Assembly: GCA_905178155.1 (NCBI GenBank)
Contig: CAJINV010000001.1
Coordinates: forward strand, 3,401,675-3,465,674
Origin: Amoebophrya sp. A120
Taxonomy: Eukaryota; Sar; Dinophyceae; Syndiniales; Amoebophryaceae
Reading direction: 5' to 3'
Length of the DNA: 64,000 nucleotides
Positions 11,705 through 23,167 of the stretch are shown one piece after another. The notes beneath the pieces were generated by a model. It worked only from the letters and a program-made list of their open reading frames with translations, was not told the origin of the DNA and searched no databases. Both the position numbers and the translations under genes were made by a program. The first letter of the stretch is position 1, and the number at the start of each line of letters is the position of its first letter.

Positions 11705-13090
11705 TCAATTCGCTGTTACAACTGTTTTCGACGCGGCCTTATCACCCTGTACAGTACGCTCGTTCTTTCTTTTCGACGCGAGCACAATCTTGACCTGGTG
11801 GTTCAATTTCCCCTCCCGGTGGAGGGAGAGCGCCCCGCCAAAGCCCCCGAAACTGCGATCCTTCTGCTGGAACACCACGGTGGACACGCGACTGTGGATC
11901 AGCGCCATGGCGCACATCACGCAAGGTTCCCGCCGCAAAAAGACCTCCGCGTTGACGCAGAGATACTGCTCGCCCGAAGTGGTGCTCCGCTGCACGTGGC
12001 CGAGGGAACGGCCAATCGCGTCGCAGGCGCGGACCACCGCGTGGGATTTCAGCGGATGGGATTTGGTCTTGTCGTTCTGATAAATTTGGAAGACGCGGTA
12101 GGGATTTGTTCTCTTGTTGTTTTCCGGTGCAGCGGTCGCTGGGGTCTGTGCTGGCCGGGGAGCGACTGCGGATTCTTTTGGTGGGACATCCAAAACGACA
12201 GCAGGGAACCTTATTTCTCTTTCGCTGCCTTCTCTTTCGTCTGGTTCTTGCATGACTTTCGCACTGCTGCTCGCTGCTGATGTGGCACCTTCCGCCTTCG
12301 CACCGCCGAACCACAGGAAATTTCTCACGTTCTCGTCAGTCGCTGCTGCGAACGACGGTTCTTGTGCACTTCTCGGCTCAACATCTGTCTTCCGGCGTTT
12401 TGCTGCGAAAGAGTCAGTGTTCTCTGGTTCTCCGAGATCATTTGGCTCTTCCTGGTGCGGCAGCAGAAACACGCACTCCAGCCTTGGATCGCCTTCGAAC
12501 CACTCCAAAACCGCCTCGTAGCGGCGCTCCGCCTCCGACGCGATCCCTTCGGGGAGGTTAGCCGGGCGGCGGTAGGTCACGGGCCAAAACCCGCCCCAAA
12601 CCCGCACTTGCTCCGCCGTGTAGGCGGGCCGCGCGGGGACCTGCACGAGCTGGATGGCGGACACCAGGGGTTGAACTTTTTCCCAGGCCGCGTTCCCAAT
12701 GATAGCAACGACGTCACTTGCTTCAGCTTCTCCAGCTACTGGACCAATTGTGGTTGTAGTTCCTGTGAGAGATGATCTTGAAGATGGTGCAACGTTTGTT
12801 CTTGAAGATGTTGCTCTACTTATTTGCCCCTCAGCTGCTCGCACAACCACCGGAGCCCCGATCAGAACTTCCAGGTGACTTTCTATTTTTGAAGTCGAAG
12901 AGGAGGACGTTTGCTCGACTTTTCGTATCCGCTTCAGATGCATCACTTCCGTCGCTAACGGCGGGAGCGCCTTCATGATCCGGCTGCCGTCCTGTGCCCG
13001 GACGCGGACTGTCAGCATGGGCCGGAGCTCCGGTTGCTCGGCCGTAAACTCGTCCGGAACCAGCTCCTGGAAGTCAAACATGTTGGCCAT
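11705..13090 (-). CDS. ADAT3: tRNA-specific adenosine deaminase subunit ADAT3/Tad3
   Basis: This is the non-catalytic partner of Tad2/ADAT2 in the nuclear and cytosolic enzyme that converts A34 to inosine in tRNA anticodons. It is a single exon of 461 residues. The C-terminal deaminase domain shows HPLKSHAVVRACDAIG (His ~349), then EPCVMCAMALIHSR (Cys ~389 and ~392) and GALSLH-EGKLNHQVKIV. The catalytic Glu of active deaminases (HAE) is Val here, as is typical of Tad3. The N-terminal half includes ALPPLATEVMHLKRIRK and WPVTYRRPANLP, matching the RNA-binding region of the family in type. A Ser/Thr/Pro-rich low-complexity linker is inserted between the two parts. It lies about 540 bp from PIG-A with the same strand, and no shared regulation is evident. 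Confidence 0.92.
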   Translation of the reverse strand: MANMFDFQELVPDEFTAEQPELRPMLTVRVRAQDGSRIMKALPPLATEVMHLKRIRKVEQTSSSSTSKIESHLEVLIGAPVVVRAAEGQISRATSSRTNVAPSSRSSLTGTTTTIGPVAGEAEASDVVAIIGNAAWEKVQPLVSAIQLVQVPARPAYTAEQVRVWGGFWPVTYRRPANLPEGIASEAERRYEAVLEWFEGDPRLECVFLLPHQEEPNDLGEPENTDSFAAKRRKTDVEPRSAQEPSFAAATDENVRNFLWFGGAKAEGATSAASSSAKVMQEPDEREGSEREIRFPAVVLDVPPKESAVAPRPAQTPATAAPENNKRTNPYRVFQIYQNDKTKSHPLKSHAVVRACDAIGRSLGHVQRSTTSGEQYLCVNAEVFLRREPCVMCAMALIHSRVSTVVFQQKDRSFGGFGGALSLHREGKLNHQVKIVLASKRKNERTVQGDKAASKTVVTAN

Positions 13091-13626
13091 TGCTAGTGCG
13101 TAGTTGTTCTGCGAGAATGTATCTTCACATCTATATTGTGACTACAGGAGGCAGTTCTTGTTCATGGTCTTTTGACTGGTGCAGCCACTGTAAGTACTCT
13201 ACTGTCCCTACCTGTCTGCCTTACCCCCAGTCCTGCGCGGCAAAAACGACTACTGCTTGTGCTGTGATAATCCAACTCCTGCAGATGAAGTTCATAGTCG
13301 CACAAGAACCTGTTTGAGAAGGATTCATTTGGATTCTTTGTCTACTTCTACCTCCAGCAGCAGTTCTACTTCTCAATCCGCATTGGTGGACCGGATCTTG
13401 TTCTCATTTCGCATTTACATTTTCCTTCCGGGTGGAGGCCATTTCTGCGCCCATTCATGCTTGTAGGGGATCAACATCTTCACTTCTGCTTTTGACTGAT
13501 CCACCGGAAGAACCAGATCTTCATCTCATTGCGGATACGCTTTCCATCTTTCATTCTCGTCGATCAGAATTTTCCAATCAAAGCCTGCACCGGTCAACAT
13601 CGAGCTGCAGGAAACGCGTCTGAAGA
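13091..13626. other. Intergenic, no gene seen
   Basis: About 540 bp between PIG-A (3' end) and ADAT3 (5' end). No gene or repeat recognised; probably contains the ADAT3 promoter. Confidence 0.45.
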
Positions 13627-15894
13627 TCACACTTCTGTAGCCACGTTCGATACCGGTAGCGCGACCTGCACGAGTTCCGCTGGGTGGATAATTTTCAGCA
13701 CCCACGCCAAGAAAACATCCAGCACCACCATGTAGGCATACAGCAGTGCGCTGACGTAGCCCAGTTTCTGCGGCACGAGCAGCAGCCGTGACCGTATTCT
13801 CTTCTTCGGCGCGGCGAGGATATTGTGGTAAACTTCTTCCGTCCGTTCGGTGACGAGAGACCAGCAGTAGATTCTCTTCACTTCCTGATATTGGCGCAGT
13901 TGTCGCTGCTTTTCGCTGTTCTTGGCGTTCTCTCTGTCATAGTCAGGCGCGGCGCTTCTGTAGACAACATGTTCGTTTGATGTTTCACTGCGGTTCTCTC
14001 CTGTATTGTTTTTCACCATGATCCCAGCTGGAGGATAAATTTTCCGCTTCACCGCTACCACTTCCGCGAAACTGGTTTCCATCGCCTGAAACATCGCGTC
14101 TCCAGTCGGGTCAGCGAGCCGCATCAGGCTCGCCGGCAGCGTTTCCGGGATGCCACCGACGTTGGTGGACAGGACGCGCAGCCCGCAGCTGGCGGCCTCC
14201 ACGATGGAGATGCAGAAGGACTCGGTGAGGGAAGCGTTGAGAAAAATGTCCCCTTGCCGCAACACCTCCGGCACCCGTTCAGCCTCCACCGCGCCCAGAA
14301 GAGTCACGCGGGCTGGTGCCGTAGTAGTTGTAGCTGCTGTATTAATTGAGGAAGAAGATGTAGAAGCGTGTTCTTCTTCTGGACGTCGAGAGTCCTCTCG
14401 TCCATCCCTGGTAATTTTTCTGCTTGTTCTTTTTCCACCATCTTCTTCCCCTTGCAAGAAAAGCCAGGGTCTTACCGCAGCCTCCAGTTCCGGCCGCATT
14501 TCACCGTCGCCCCCGATGATGAACGCCACCGCTTTTCCATACTTTTCGCACATTTTCGGAATCACCTCCGCCAGCAACTGGACCCCCTTGCGCTGCGTCA
14601 GGCGGTTCATCAGCACGAAAGTGACGGTTGTTGGTGTTGTTGCGCTGTCTTCACCCGTCGTAGTAATTGCGGACGCCGACAACTCTGCTAGATTTCCTTC
14701 TGCAAGAACTCGCCCCGCGTGGTCGACGACGTCAACGTCTGAACACGAAAATGCATGCTCATCTCTTGGGGTTTCGAGCTTCTCCCGAGGCTCTACTTCT
14801 AGTGTGTGGCTACTATCAACAGCAGGATCATCGAGTGACAAGTTTGCACCGCTTGCTGTTGTGTCTGCGTGGCCAGCACCCGTCGAAACAGCATGATTGG
14901 AGCTACTGCTACTCCGGCAGCCACTATTTCCACGAAATTGGCTACCCCCGCGGGGGTCCTTCATCAACACCTCCGGCCGAAACTTGTCGCAGTCGATCGC
15001 GTTTGGGATGGTGGTGATCCGTCGTTTCGCATACCCCGCCTTCAGCGCCAGATTGTGCCTCGTGATCGCGGAGACGCAAATCGCGTGATCGGCGTTCAGT
15101 AGGCCGACGGAAATCACTTTGTTGATATGAATGGTCGCCACCGTCGGTTGCGTCACGGAGTGCAGGCTGTGGTCCGTGAATACCGTCTTGTAACCCAACG
15201 TCTTCGCGTGGAACATGCACTCGTGCGCCATGGCCGAAGTGGACTGGTGTGCGTGCACCAAGTCTACCTGTTCGCGCAGCAGAATGTTGCGGAGTAAAGG
15301 CAACAGCGAAAAGGCCGTCGGGAAGGCGACCTCGGTGCCGGGGATGCAGGTGACCGGCGCGTAGTACACCCGGACGCCGGACTTCAAGTACCGCACACCA
15401 CACCGGCGTCGCGGGCGCTTGTTGGGGAAATTCGTCGACTTTTCTACTTTGCGTGCTGGTTGTTCATGATCTCCCGCACTGTTGCTGAAATTATTTCTGT
15501 CGCTTTCCGGCCGTGAGGTGTCCGCTTGCTCTGGGTGTGGTGAACTTGTAGGGGACACGGACGAGGCTGCGTTATTTGATGTTCCAGTAGTAGACAAATA
15601 TGGCCCTGGACTACTGCGATTTTTTGATGGCGCCAGCGTTCGATCACCAATCCGCTCCCTGACCGTTGGCTTCAACAGCTGCTCCCTGCTACTATTTTCA
15701 TACGCGTGCGTCAACACCGCCACCCGATGGCCTCGTCGTACCAGGGTCGCGCTCAAATCGGCAATGTGCTTCTCCACTCCACCGAGCCCGGGGTAGAAAA
15801 AATCCGAAACCATCAAAATCGACAGTGATTTTGGCCGCGGAGCAGACGAAGAAGAGGAGGAAGAAGACGACGACATAGGTGCGCAGTGTGGCAA
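13627..15894 (-). CDS. PIGA: Phosphatidylinositol N-acetylglucosaminyltransferase catalytic subunit PIG-A
   Basis: This enzyme transfers GlcNAc from UDP-GlcNAc to phosphatidylinositol, the first step of GPI-anchor synthesis on the cytosolic face of the ER. It is a single exon of 755 residues, against about 480 in animals. The N-terminus has the diagnostic MVSDFFYPGLGGVEKHI, followed by GHRVAVLTHAY, VYYAPV, SAMAHECMFHAKTLG and VFTDHSL. The GT4 C-terminal half has FIIGGDG, LLGAVE, IFLNASLTESFCISIVEAAS (the E-x7-E signature) and VGGIPE. A hydrophobic C-terminal helix (LGYVSALLYAYMVVLDVFLAWV) would anchor it to the ER. The extra length comes from Ser/Thr/Asp-rich inserts after residues ~75, ~310 and ~480. 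An in-frame alternative Met lies about six residues downstream of the one at 15894 (MSSSSSS). Confidence 0.95.
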   Translation of the reverse strand: MPHCAPMSSSSSSSSSSAPRPKSLSILMVSDFFYPGLGGVEKHIADLSATLVRRGHRVAVLTHAYENSSREQLLKPTVRERIGDRTLAPSKNRSSPGPYLSTTGTSNNAASSVSPTSSPHPEQADTSRPESDRNNFSNSAGDHEQPARKVEKSTNFPNKRPRRRCGVRYLKSGVRVYYAPVTCIPGTEVAFPTAFSLLPLLRNILLREQVDLVHAHQSTSAMAHECMFHAKTLGYKTVFTDHSLHSVTQPTVATIHINKVISVGLLNADHAICVSAITRHNLALKAGYAKRRITTIPNAIDCDKFRPEVLMKDPRGGSQFRGNSGCRSSSSSNHAVSTGAGHADTTASGANLSLDDPAVDSSHTLEVEPREKLETPRDEHAFSCSDVDVVDHAGRVLAEGNLAELSASAITTTGEDSATTPTTVTFVLMNRLTQRKGVQLLAEVIPKMCEKYGKAVAFIIGGDGEMRPELEAAVRPWLFLQGEEDGGKRTSRKITRDGREDSRRPEEEHASTSSSSINTAATTTTAPARVTLLGAVEAERVPEVLRQGDIFLNASLTESFCISIVEAASCGLRVLSTNVGGIPETLPASLMRLADPTGDAMFQAMETSFAEVVAVKRKIYPPAGIMVKNNTGENRSETSNEHVVYRSAAPDYDRENAKNSEKQRQLRQYQEVKRIYCWSLVTERTEEVYHNILAAPKKRIRSRLLLVPQKLGYVSALLYAYMVVLDVFLAWVLKIIHPAELVQVALPVSNVATEV

Positions 15895-16710
15895 CGATAA
15901 AAATCAACGGGGGAGAAAAGAGATTCTGTGGACGAAGTAGTTTAGTGCTTCCCTCTCATCCTTTCGCTTTCGCTCCTGGTCGCTCTGAGAAAAGAAAAAA
16001 ATCCAAAAAGCCAATAAAGCAGATGTAAAAGTTTTTGAGCTAACCAAAAAGAAATTCGCATCAAGGCAACAAGCGAACAGTGCAGCAATGATGTGCCTGT
16101 GAAGATATGCTGTGGAGTTCCAAAAGCATCTTCAGCGCCGCTGATGATTTTTGCTCGAGTACCTGGTTCAAAAGTAGATATTGCGTCGACTTGGAGTTTT
16201 GTCGGATTCCGTCATCTGAAAAGTTGCAACTGTGGCGCAGTTGCTGTTATGCCGTTCTGAATGCCAATATGTTCGAAGCGTTGTTGTTCCAAAAGCAGAA
16301 AAAAACTAATCACGCGACTCGCGTTCAATCATTATAGCGATAAACACAACCACTGGGTGGCATGAAAAGGAGTTCCAAAACATTACACAGACGACCTCAT
16401 TGGAGTTCAACAAGCCACCTAAAATACACATCATAACCAAGAAATCGTCAACCGCAGCGGTACATCAAGTTGTACCTAGCAAGATTTAATATTGGTCAGG
16501 CTATGCAGCAGTGCTTGGTGAGTTCCATGCGACCAAGCATCTCCACATAGCGACCTTTTACAACAAGAGTCCTCACGCTGCTCGTGATTGCATACTTCTG
16601 AAGACAACACACTGTACTAGGTTCATCTGCACACGATTATATCATCAAACCAAGTACAGTATAATTTGCTTCTGGTTCATCGATGCTGTTCCTTCTCGAG
16701 TTTCTTGTTT
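15895..16710. other. Intergenic, no gene seen
   Basis: About 800 bp upstream of PIG-A; only short frames and no recognised motif. Confidence 0.45.
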
Positions 16711-18865
16711 CTACTTCGCGGCCTTGAAGAAGTCCCGTTTCTTCAATTCGTCGTCGAACATTTTCCACATGACAGAAAACATGAGACCCTGCATCCCGTT
16801 GGCGAGGATCCGGGTCTTCAACCCGCGTCCAAACAACCCGGCGTATCCGTCCTTCTCCACGACCCTGTTAACGGTTTCCATGTAGGAGATCGGCTCCGGG
16901 TTGGTCTGCCGGTACGTCTTCACTACACGTAAACTGTTCGAGACGGTATCGGAAATAACGGAGGAAACGAACCCAATGCCGGCGTTCCGACCGAGTTTCT
17001 GCCAGAGCACGTCGTCGTACTTGGGGATAACCGTCTGCAGCGTATTGTAGGTCGCAAACCACGGGTAGTGACCTGTGTTCGTTGTTCTTGTTTTCGTGAT
17101 TGTTTTATTATTTGAGTAGGAACAACTTCGGATGCAAAAATCAAATGCTGAAAAAGAGTTGTCCTGGGAAAAGAAAAGAAACTACTATCCTTGCAAGAAC
17201 TTAATCCTTGCAAGAACATAGATGACTCTAGATCTGTTAATATACCCGCAAAAGTTGCGGCCGACGCCGCCAAGGCCCCGTGCCAAAAGACAGTTGGTCC
17301 TTTGCCTCGTGTATCAAATGCAAAAATGTCTGGGTCTGGAAGAGTGCAAACTTGTCATGCAGGTTTTTCATGACCCATGAGGTCTGGAATGCGGGACCTA
17401 GCATGACAGAGTCTGTGAGGTCTCTGCCATGCCTATCCTGCATGAGAAACTCCCTCCAAACTTGGTCGAAAGTGGACAGCTTTTGGCACTCATGCAACAC
17501 AGATTTCTGCATGATTCGGATTTAGCATGACAAGTTGCAATCTTCCAGACCCAGACACTTTTGCAATCCATATCGTGCCTTCGCGAAGAGAATGTCAAGA
17601 CCGGGACGGCTATGGATTGCAAAAATGTCTGGGTCTGGAAGATTGCCAGGTTTGTCATGCGCATTTTGCATGACTCCTGATGTCTGTGATGCATGCCCTA
17701 GCATCACACATCTTGTGAGGGCTTCCTGATGCCTATACCGCATGACAAATGCTCTTTTCGTGTAGCAAAACTTGGAGTCTCTTTGCTGCTCATGCAATAC
17801 ATATTTTTTTAGAATCCAAAATCAGCATGACAAGTTGGATTGCTCCAGACCCAGACACTTTTACAGTTGATAGCGTCCCTCGACTTGCATAATGGTCTTC
17901 ACTGTGTCTATTGGGGTGATCACAATCCGCCAGGATGCTGCCATGCCAGAGGCACCGATGGTTTTCACCTATGAGAGTGATTTTGTTGGCTGGAGACAGA
18001 TATAATTCAGAAGCATACTGTGATCGTCCAGGCACTCCTCGATGATCAAATTGCTTATGCACAGGACAAAAAAATCTAAATGTCTAACCGCTGAGGGTAA
18101 GCTTGCGGTCGATTCGTTTGCATCCAGCACTGCCAAAACACCGGCGTTCGCTGCTGTGTCACCAAATCGAGACAGCGGGCCCTGCGCTATTGCGGCAAAG
18201 TAACCCCGGTAGAACCGTATGATCCCTCCTTCCGCATACAGTGTCGAGGACGCCTGCCGCAGCGACATGCCGTAGCGGTACCTGCAGTAGTTCATAGCGG
18301 TGTCATGTCGAAAATAAATCTACAGCAATACCAGTTGCGATGTGCAGCAGTGGCTTGAAAAATAGGATGTCTGATATATCCGATTCATGATCCTGCAATC
18401 AAATCAAATTCACGTGCGCGAATTTAATCCTGCACATTATCAACACTGGTACTGGTAGTTCATGATGGTCCGGATCCACATCAGGGTTGTGACTTGCACC
18501 ACCATTGCCGCTGACCCCGCGAGCCCACCGCCGAGCGCTCTTTTATAACCTGCTCAAATGTTACAATCTCAAACGTTACAATAGATATTGCATGACGAAC
18601 ATGACAGACTCGCAGAGCGTTCCACTTTCTACAATACAAATTTCGCCAGATTCTAGTGCGGCTTGGGGCTCCGAAACTTGTCATGCGCAATCCTGTGGGA
18701 CTAGAATAGATCACGCACTTCTTGCATCACAGATTTCCAGATTCTATTGTAACGTTTGAGATTGTAACGTTTGAGCGGGCCATATCTTTTGCCCGCATTT
18801 TCCAGAATCTCGGACATCGGTTTCGGGGGCGGCTTAGGCTTCACTTCCGAGGGGGAAGATGACAT
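16711..18865 (-). CDS. Mitochondrial carrier family protein (SLC25-like)
   Basis: A solute carrier of the mitochondrial inner membrane; the substrate is unknown. Exons are 18785-18865, 18453-18538, 18089-18281, 17873-17968, 17573-17605, 17246-17306 and 16711-17072. They total 303 residues with every junction in frame. Conserved features are [20 protein letters not shown] (helix 1), [31 protein letters not shown], the carrier signature [11 protein letters not shown] (P-x-D-x-x-K), [20 protein letters not shown] and [16 protein letters not shown]. This matches a subgroup found in algae, plants and alveolates. Three introns are introners (18544-18784, 17611-17872 and 17312-17572). The other three are GT-AG. 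Exon 5 is only 33 nt ([11 protein letters not shown]), isolated between two introners. Confidence 0.93.
17312..17572 (-). mobile_element. Introner, family 1 (261 bp) in carrier gene
   Basis: Ends begin TATCAAATGCAAAAATGTCT (plus strand) and are complementary at the far end (CAGACCCAGACACTTTTGCA). Exact duplication TCGTG at 17307-17311 and 17573-17577. Its interior matches the reverse complement of the element at 38046. Confidence 0.92.
17611..17872 (-). mobile_element. Introner, family 1 (262 bp) in carrier gene
   Basis: TATGGATTGCAAAAATGTCT at the low end and the complementary repeat at the high end. The flanking 5-mers ACGGC and GCGTC match at only 3 positions, so this may be an older copy. 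The interior matches the element at 38851 on the same DNA strand, although the two host genes run oppositely. Confidence 0.88.
18544..18784 (-). mobile_element. Introner, family 5 (241 bp) in carrier gene
   Basis: The inverted repeat contains two tandem CAAACGTTACAAT units in each arm. Exact duplication TCTTT at 18539-18543 and 18785-18789. Removal joins ...ENAGKR to [11 protein letters not shown], exactly the expected carrier sequence. It is the only copy of this family in the window. Confidence 0.9.
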
Positions 18866-19656
18866 TTTTTTCGAGCAAGAAATCTAGACGCGGACGAAAT
18901 TGACCAGCCGCGAGGAGAATAAATCCTACTTGACAAATACACGTGTAGCACGCTTCTTTCTTGGCACTTATACTAGTAGCCAAGGCGAATACAGCAAACT
19001 AAAAAAGTAAGTTTGAGTTGCGTGTAACGGAAAAATACGACGCTATCGCAATGCGACAAACAGCTGCTTCACGTGTTCACACTCTTCGTGCTGTTTTTGT
19101 TTTGCCGATGCTGCTCAAAAAATACTCCTCTTCAGTTTTTTGTCACCTCACGCACGCTAAAGCCTCCAAATGCGGTACCAGAGAACCATCTCAAATTTCA
19201 AAGCATTGATCACACTTCACCCCTTTTCATTTCATCCGAAACCGACTCGCTTTTTCTGCTCCTCTTGACAGACTCTGGAGCAGAAGTTCTTTCTGAACAT
19301 AGTGGAGACAAGATAAACTATTCGACCAGCGACGTCGGCTACCCCCGGTAGTGGCGTTTGAGATTTTATCTTTCGTCATTTTCATTTACGTCCAGCTTTT
19401 CTATATTTACACGTTTGTCGAGAAGCAGTTTTCCACTTGAATCAAGTGGCACTTGATCAGTCTTTGTCGCATTGCGCACCTGGTATGCTTCATTTTCAAC
19501 ATTCCATATTCTTTATTTGTCGCCATGCTGCTACTACTTAAGGCGTCGATCTATGTCAGGGCATTGTTCCTCGATTCCAAAAAATCCCTGGCCGCACTGC
19601 TCTTAATCCGAACATAATCTTCCCCTTGAGCAGCAAATGGCGTGTTGAGCAGGAGT
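18866..19656. other. Intergenic, no gene seen
   Basis: About 790 bp between the carrier start and the FKBP stop. No gene or repeat recognised. Confidence 0.45.
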
Positions 19657-20129
19657 TTACTGAATGGTCAAGACCTCCAGAGTGAATTCCAGTGTGCCAT
19701 TCGGCGGGATTCCCCACGCCGGGAAGCCGGCTGCACCGTAGCCCTCGTTGGCCGGAATGGTCAGCTTGCGCTCCTCCCCCAGCTGCATACCCAAAAGGCC
19801 CTGATCCCACCCGGTAATTACTTGACCTGGTTATAGTTTTTGCATTCGATAACATTTTTTCCACTTGTGCCATGATCTTCCTGCATGGAGATTCATCATT
19901 CCTAGGCAAGTAGAACATTGCAAAGCTGCTCCAGTAAATAAAGTATACCAACGCCGGCTTGGTAGGTGAACGCCTGCTGTCCTGGGTCTTTGGTGGACCA
20001 AAATTTCTTTCCCGTTTCCTTGACCACTCCAGTGGCGTGCACCGTGACCGTTGCGCTCTTCGCGACCGCGGCTCCCTGGCCGGGCTTGAGGACTTCGTAC
20101 GTGGTTTTGAAACCCGGAATTGCGACCAT
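19657..20129 (-). CDS. FKBP-type peptidyl-prolyl cis-trans isomerase
   Basis: A small FK506-binding-protein fold prolyl isomerase of 116 residues, the length of FKBP12. Exons are 19949-20129 and 19657-19826 with a clean GT-AG intron (19827-19948). Family signatures are present in order: [72 protein letters not shown] and [11 protein letters not shown]. The frame is open upstream to 20291, so a longer form with an N-terminal extension is possible. I prefer the Met at 20129 because the FKBP domain begins there. A cytosolic location is likely. Confidence 0.92.
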
Positions 20130-21021
20130 GTTGGGCGATTCAATACTAGCGGGTACTTGCGGGGGGACTACGGCCGAGGGCTTACTAGCACACCACGACA
20201 GTTTGAAGGTAGTTGCGGGTTCTTGAAGGGGAAAAACTAAACGCGATTCAGCTTTTCTAGATAATTGCCGAAACTGCTGGTCTAATTCCAACGAGAGAAG
20301 TGGATGATAAAAGAATCGAGAATAGTAGACACTTCTACATAAAACTGAAGAAAAGTGGATCTTGTTTTTCAGTTTTTCAACCGTGGGGCCTCTGTTTCGT
20401 AAGAGTATGCGAGGTGCTTTATTCGAGAACTTTTCTGAAGATCATCAAACTTGTTCTTTCAGTGGGGGATCATTGTCCAAAATTTTGTGATTTGGATCAC
20501 GATCATGACCTGTAGTCTTCGTCAGAACAAAATCCCACGAAGTGTCAACCTCCGTTTCGATCATCCTTCTGTCGCAATCACGTGGTATTCTTGTCGTTCT
20601 GTGAATACAAGTTTTAGTGTCTTTATTTACAGGCACGTGTATCTTTTGATAGGAGTCTCACCGCAGTCCGTGACATGCTCGCGACACTAAAACATTCGTA
20701 CAAACTATTCAAACGGATGAAATCTCATGTACAAGGTCGACGTAGTAACGCTGGCGGGTCATTGTGCCATCGAAAAATTTTATACAGTTTATTTACGAAA
20801 CGGGTCTGGCTTAATTTCTTCCTCAAAAATGCCAATGAGTTGCCTGCTGAGCAAATTAATTTTATCTTGGATTCCAATACCACTTTTCAAAGATTCCTTC
20901 TCGATAATACTACAGCAATTTCAACGATAATCAAATAAATTTCTGAAGGTCAGCAAAGTAAGCCCCTCCAAACTCGAGACTCACAATCTGCATGACAGCA
21001 ACGCTCCGCATCAGAGGCATT
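20130..21021. other. Intergenic, no gene seen
   Basis: About 890 bp with short frames only. The part nearest FKBP could be coding if the longer FKBP start is used. Confidence 0.4.
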
Positions 21022-22588
21022 TTAGTAATACGGAGTCCAGTCGTCGTAGTCGTCCTCCGATTCCGAAGCCGCCATCAGATCCATGTTTTTCCGCAATTTG
21101 TCCTTCGCCGTGAAATATGCATTGCAAACTTCATTTTCTACACAAGTCCACCCTAAACAGAGATAGTAGACAAATCTGCATAACTTTCTGTATTCATGAC
21201 CACTTCCTGATGTGCGGGATACTACTACTAGTTATCATGTTTTACAACTCATGCTGACATCAATCTTCGTCCCAGAATCAAGTTGTGCACAACTTGTGGC
21301 TCACTTTCTTTGCAGAGGATACCAAAAACTCGCTGGTGTCCGATTTCCAGTACTTGGAAGCCCCCATAGCTACCAAGTTCACCCCGCAGACGCAGAAGAA
21401 GACAAAAAACCCCTCCCGCGGGATAACGGCCGACTCGGAGGAGAACATCCCGAACAGCCCGCCGCGTTCTTTGCTCATGATCATCACGGCAAGAAGGTAA
21501 ACTACAGCCGTCGTAAACCCGAGCATGGTCGACAGTTTCTGAAAATTTTGTTTTTCGCATTTTTTTAATATCTTATTTCTCGGGATAATGATCTTGTTCC
21601 CGCCTGCTTCCGGCTCCGGAATTCAAATGATCAAGAGCGGCACGAAACATCAAGCGAAAGACGGGAGTAGAATTTGATCCAATTCAATTTTTCTAGGAAA
21701 TCATCTACGAGAAGAGAAGTAACTTGCATTTTCATACCAGCATAAGACTGGCCAATTTTCTGGTCTTTGCCGAAGCGCGGCTGTTTGCGTAGTGGCCAAT
21801 GAAGAGGATACATGCAAGGTTCCCGACAATGCAGCCCAGGGCCATGACAAAGGCGACGACCCCGCCGTACATCACCGCCATCATCTGGTTTTCCCCGCTC
21901 AGGATTCCCCCTACCAGGATTCCCGTCGCGTCCACGTTTGTCAAGGCTGCCGTTGAACTACCGTGCAGCGCTGCTTTCCAAGTTGGTATCTGTGTGTGGG
22001 GAGGGAGACGAGGTGGGAGAAGCACTTAAGCGTATGCTTTAACTCCCTCGAAAGAACTCCAAATCCTCAATAGCGCATCACTTTTCATCTTTAAAAAAAC
22101 CCGGTGACGTCGAAATAGTAAATTGCTTTAGAAAATAATAAGTACACTCCAACAGGTGTGCAGCGTCATTTCGTGCCCTCCGATTGTCATTTTGGAACTT
22201 GGTCCGCCAACGCAGGGATGTCTCGTGTAGCCCCGCGCCTTCATGGCTTCCATTAGGTTGGACCCGATACTGAAGCTCGAATTCAGATAGATGCGGTGAA
22301 GGTAAAAGATCGCGGTCTCGAAGCCTGATTGATGTTGTTTCAAGAATATTTTTCTTTCAAGGATTTCGTAGACATATTTATACCGCTACGTGGCCGCACG
22401 CTGCATTGTAGTTCTCAAGGAGTTTCATGATACGTGCTCGCACGCTGCATTGCATCAGAAAGAAACACAATCATACCGTTTCCCGAGATCATTTGCTGTG
22501 CAGACCAGGGCAGAAACAGGGTTACGATGCCAAGGAGTATCGCCACCGCAATAATCCCTTGCCCGATCTGAATCCCCGCGCGACCCAT
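21022..22588 (-). CDS. Hypothetical four-helix membrane protein
   Basis: No family was recognised. Exons are 22477-22588, 22146-22324, 21738-21989, 21323-21538 and a last exon ending at 21022 whose acceptor (~21120) I could not fix. The N-terminal helix is GIIAVAILLGIVTLFLP, followed by a loop with two Cys (HPCVGG, HTCW). Three further helices are AVMYGGVVAFVMALGCIVG, MLGFTTAVVYLLAVMIM and GFFVFFCVCGVNLVAMG. The tail is short and acidic (SESEDDYDDWTPYY). The layout of a large loop between helices 1 and 2 resembles tetraspan proteins in outline only. All introns read are GT-AG. Confidence 0.7.
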
Positions 22589-23167
22589 GCTGGGCGGATC
22601 GGAAAGTGACTAGACCAAATCGCTACTCAGGAGCACGTGGCAGCATACGGATAAAGTCGATTCCTTTAGTGAGAAAAAAAGGTGGAACGAGCTACAATAA
22701 ATGTATTTCCGCATTGATGTGGAGTATTTTCAGTCACATCCCGTACGCACGAATGCTTCTACAAAAACGATAACGAACGACGAAGAAATAGCGAAAGCGA
22801 CAGAACATACAAAAGCGAAAAATCCAGGCGATGAGACGAAGTTCCCCCCCAGAGAGTCAACACACGCCACAATGCAAGCGACCATAAACGCAACGATTTG
22901 AAGGATAAATCTTCTTAAATTGCGACAATCACAACGATCGATGTAAGTAGTTCTGGACAAAACGTCCGACACATGCGCACAGTGTCCGAGCTGCTATCTA
23001 AGGCATGCTGTAAACGAATCCCGAGAGCAAGTCCTTTGTATGATCTTTTGAAGGCTGGAACACGGCAGTAACAAGACCAAACACCGGCCTATATATCAAA
23101 AGTCACTTGCACATGCACTTCATTCTCTAAGTTGAAAACGCTGGACCTTACTCGTTGAGGGAAAACC
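22589..23167. other. Intergenic, no gene seen
   Basis: About 580 bp. A 13-base direct repeat TACTCGTTGAGGG lies at 23149-23161 and again at 23209-23221, just inside the next coding region. Nothing else recognised. Confidence 0.45.
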
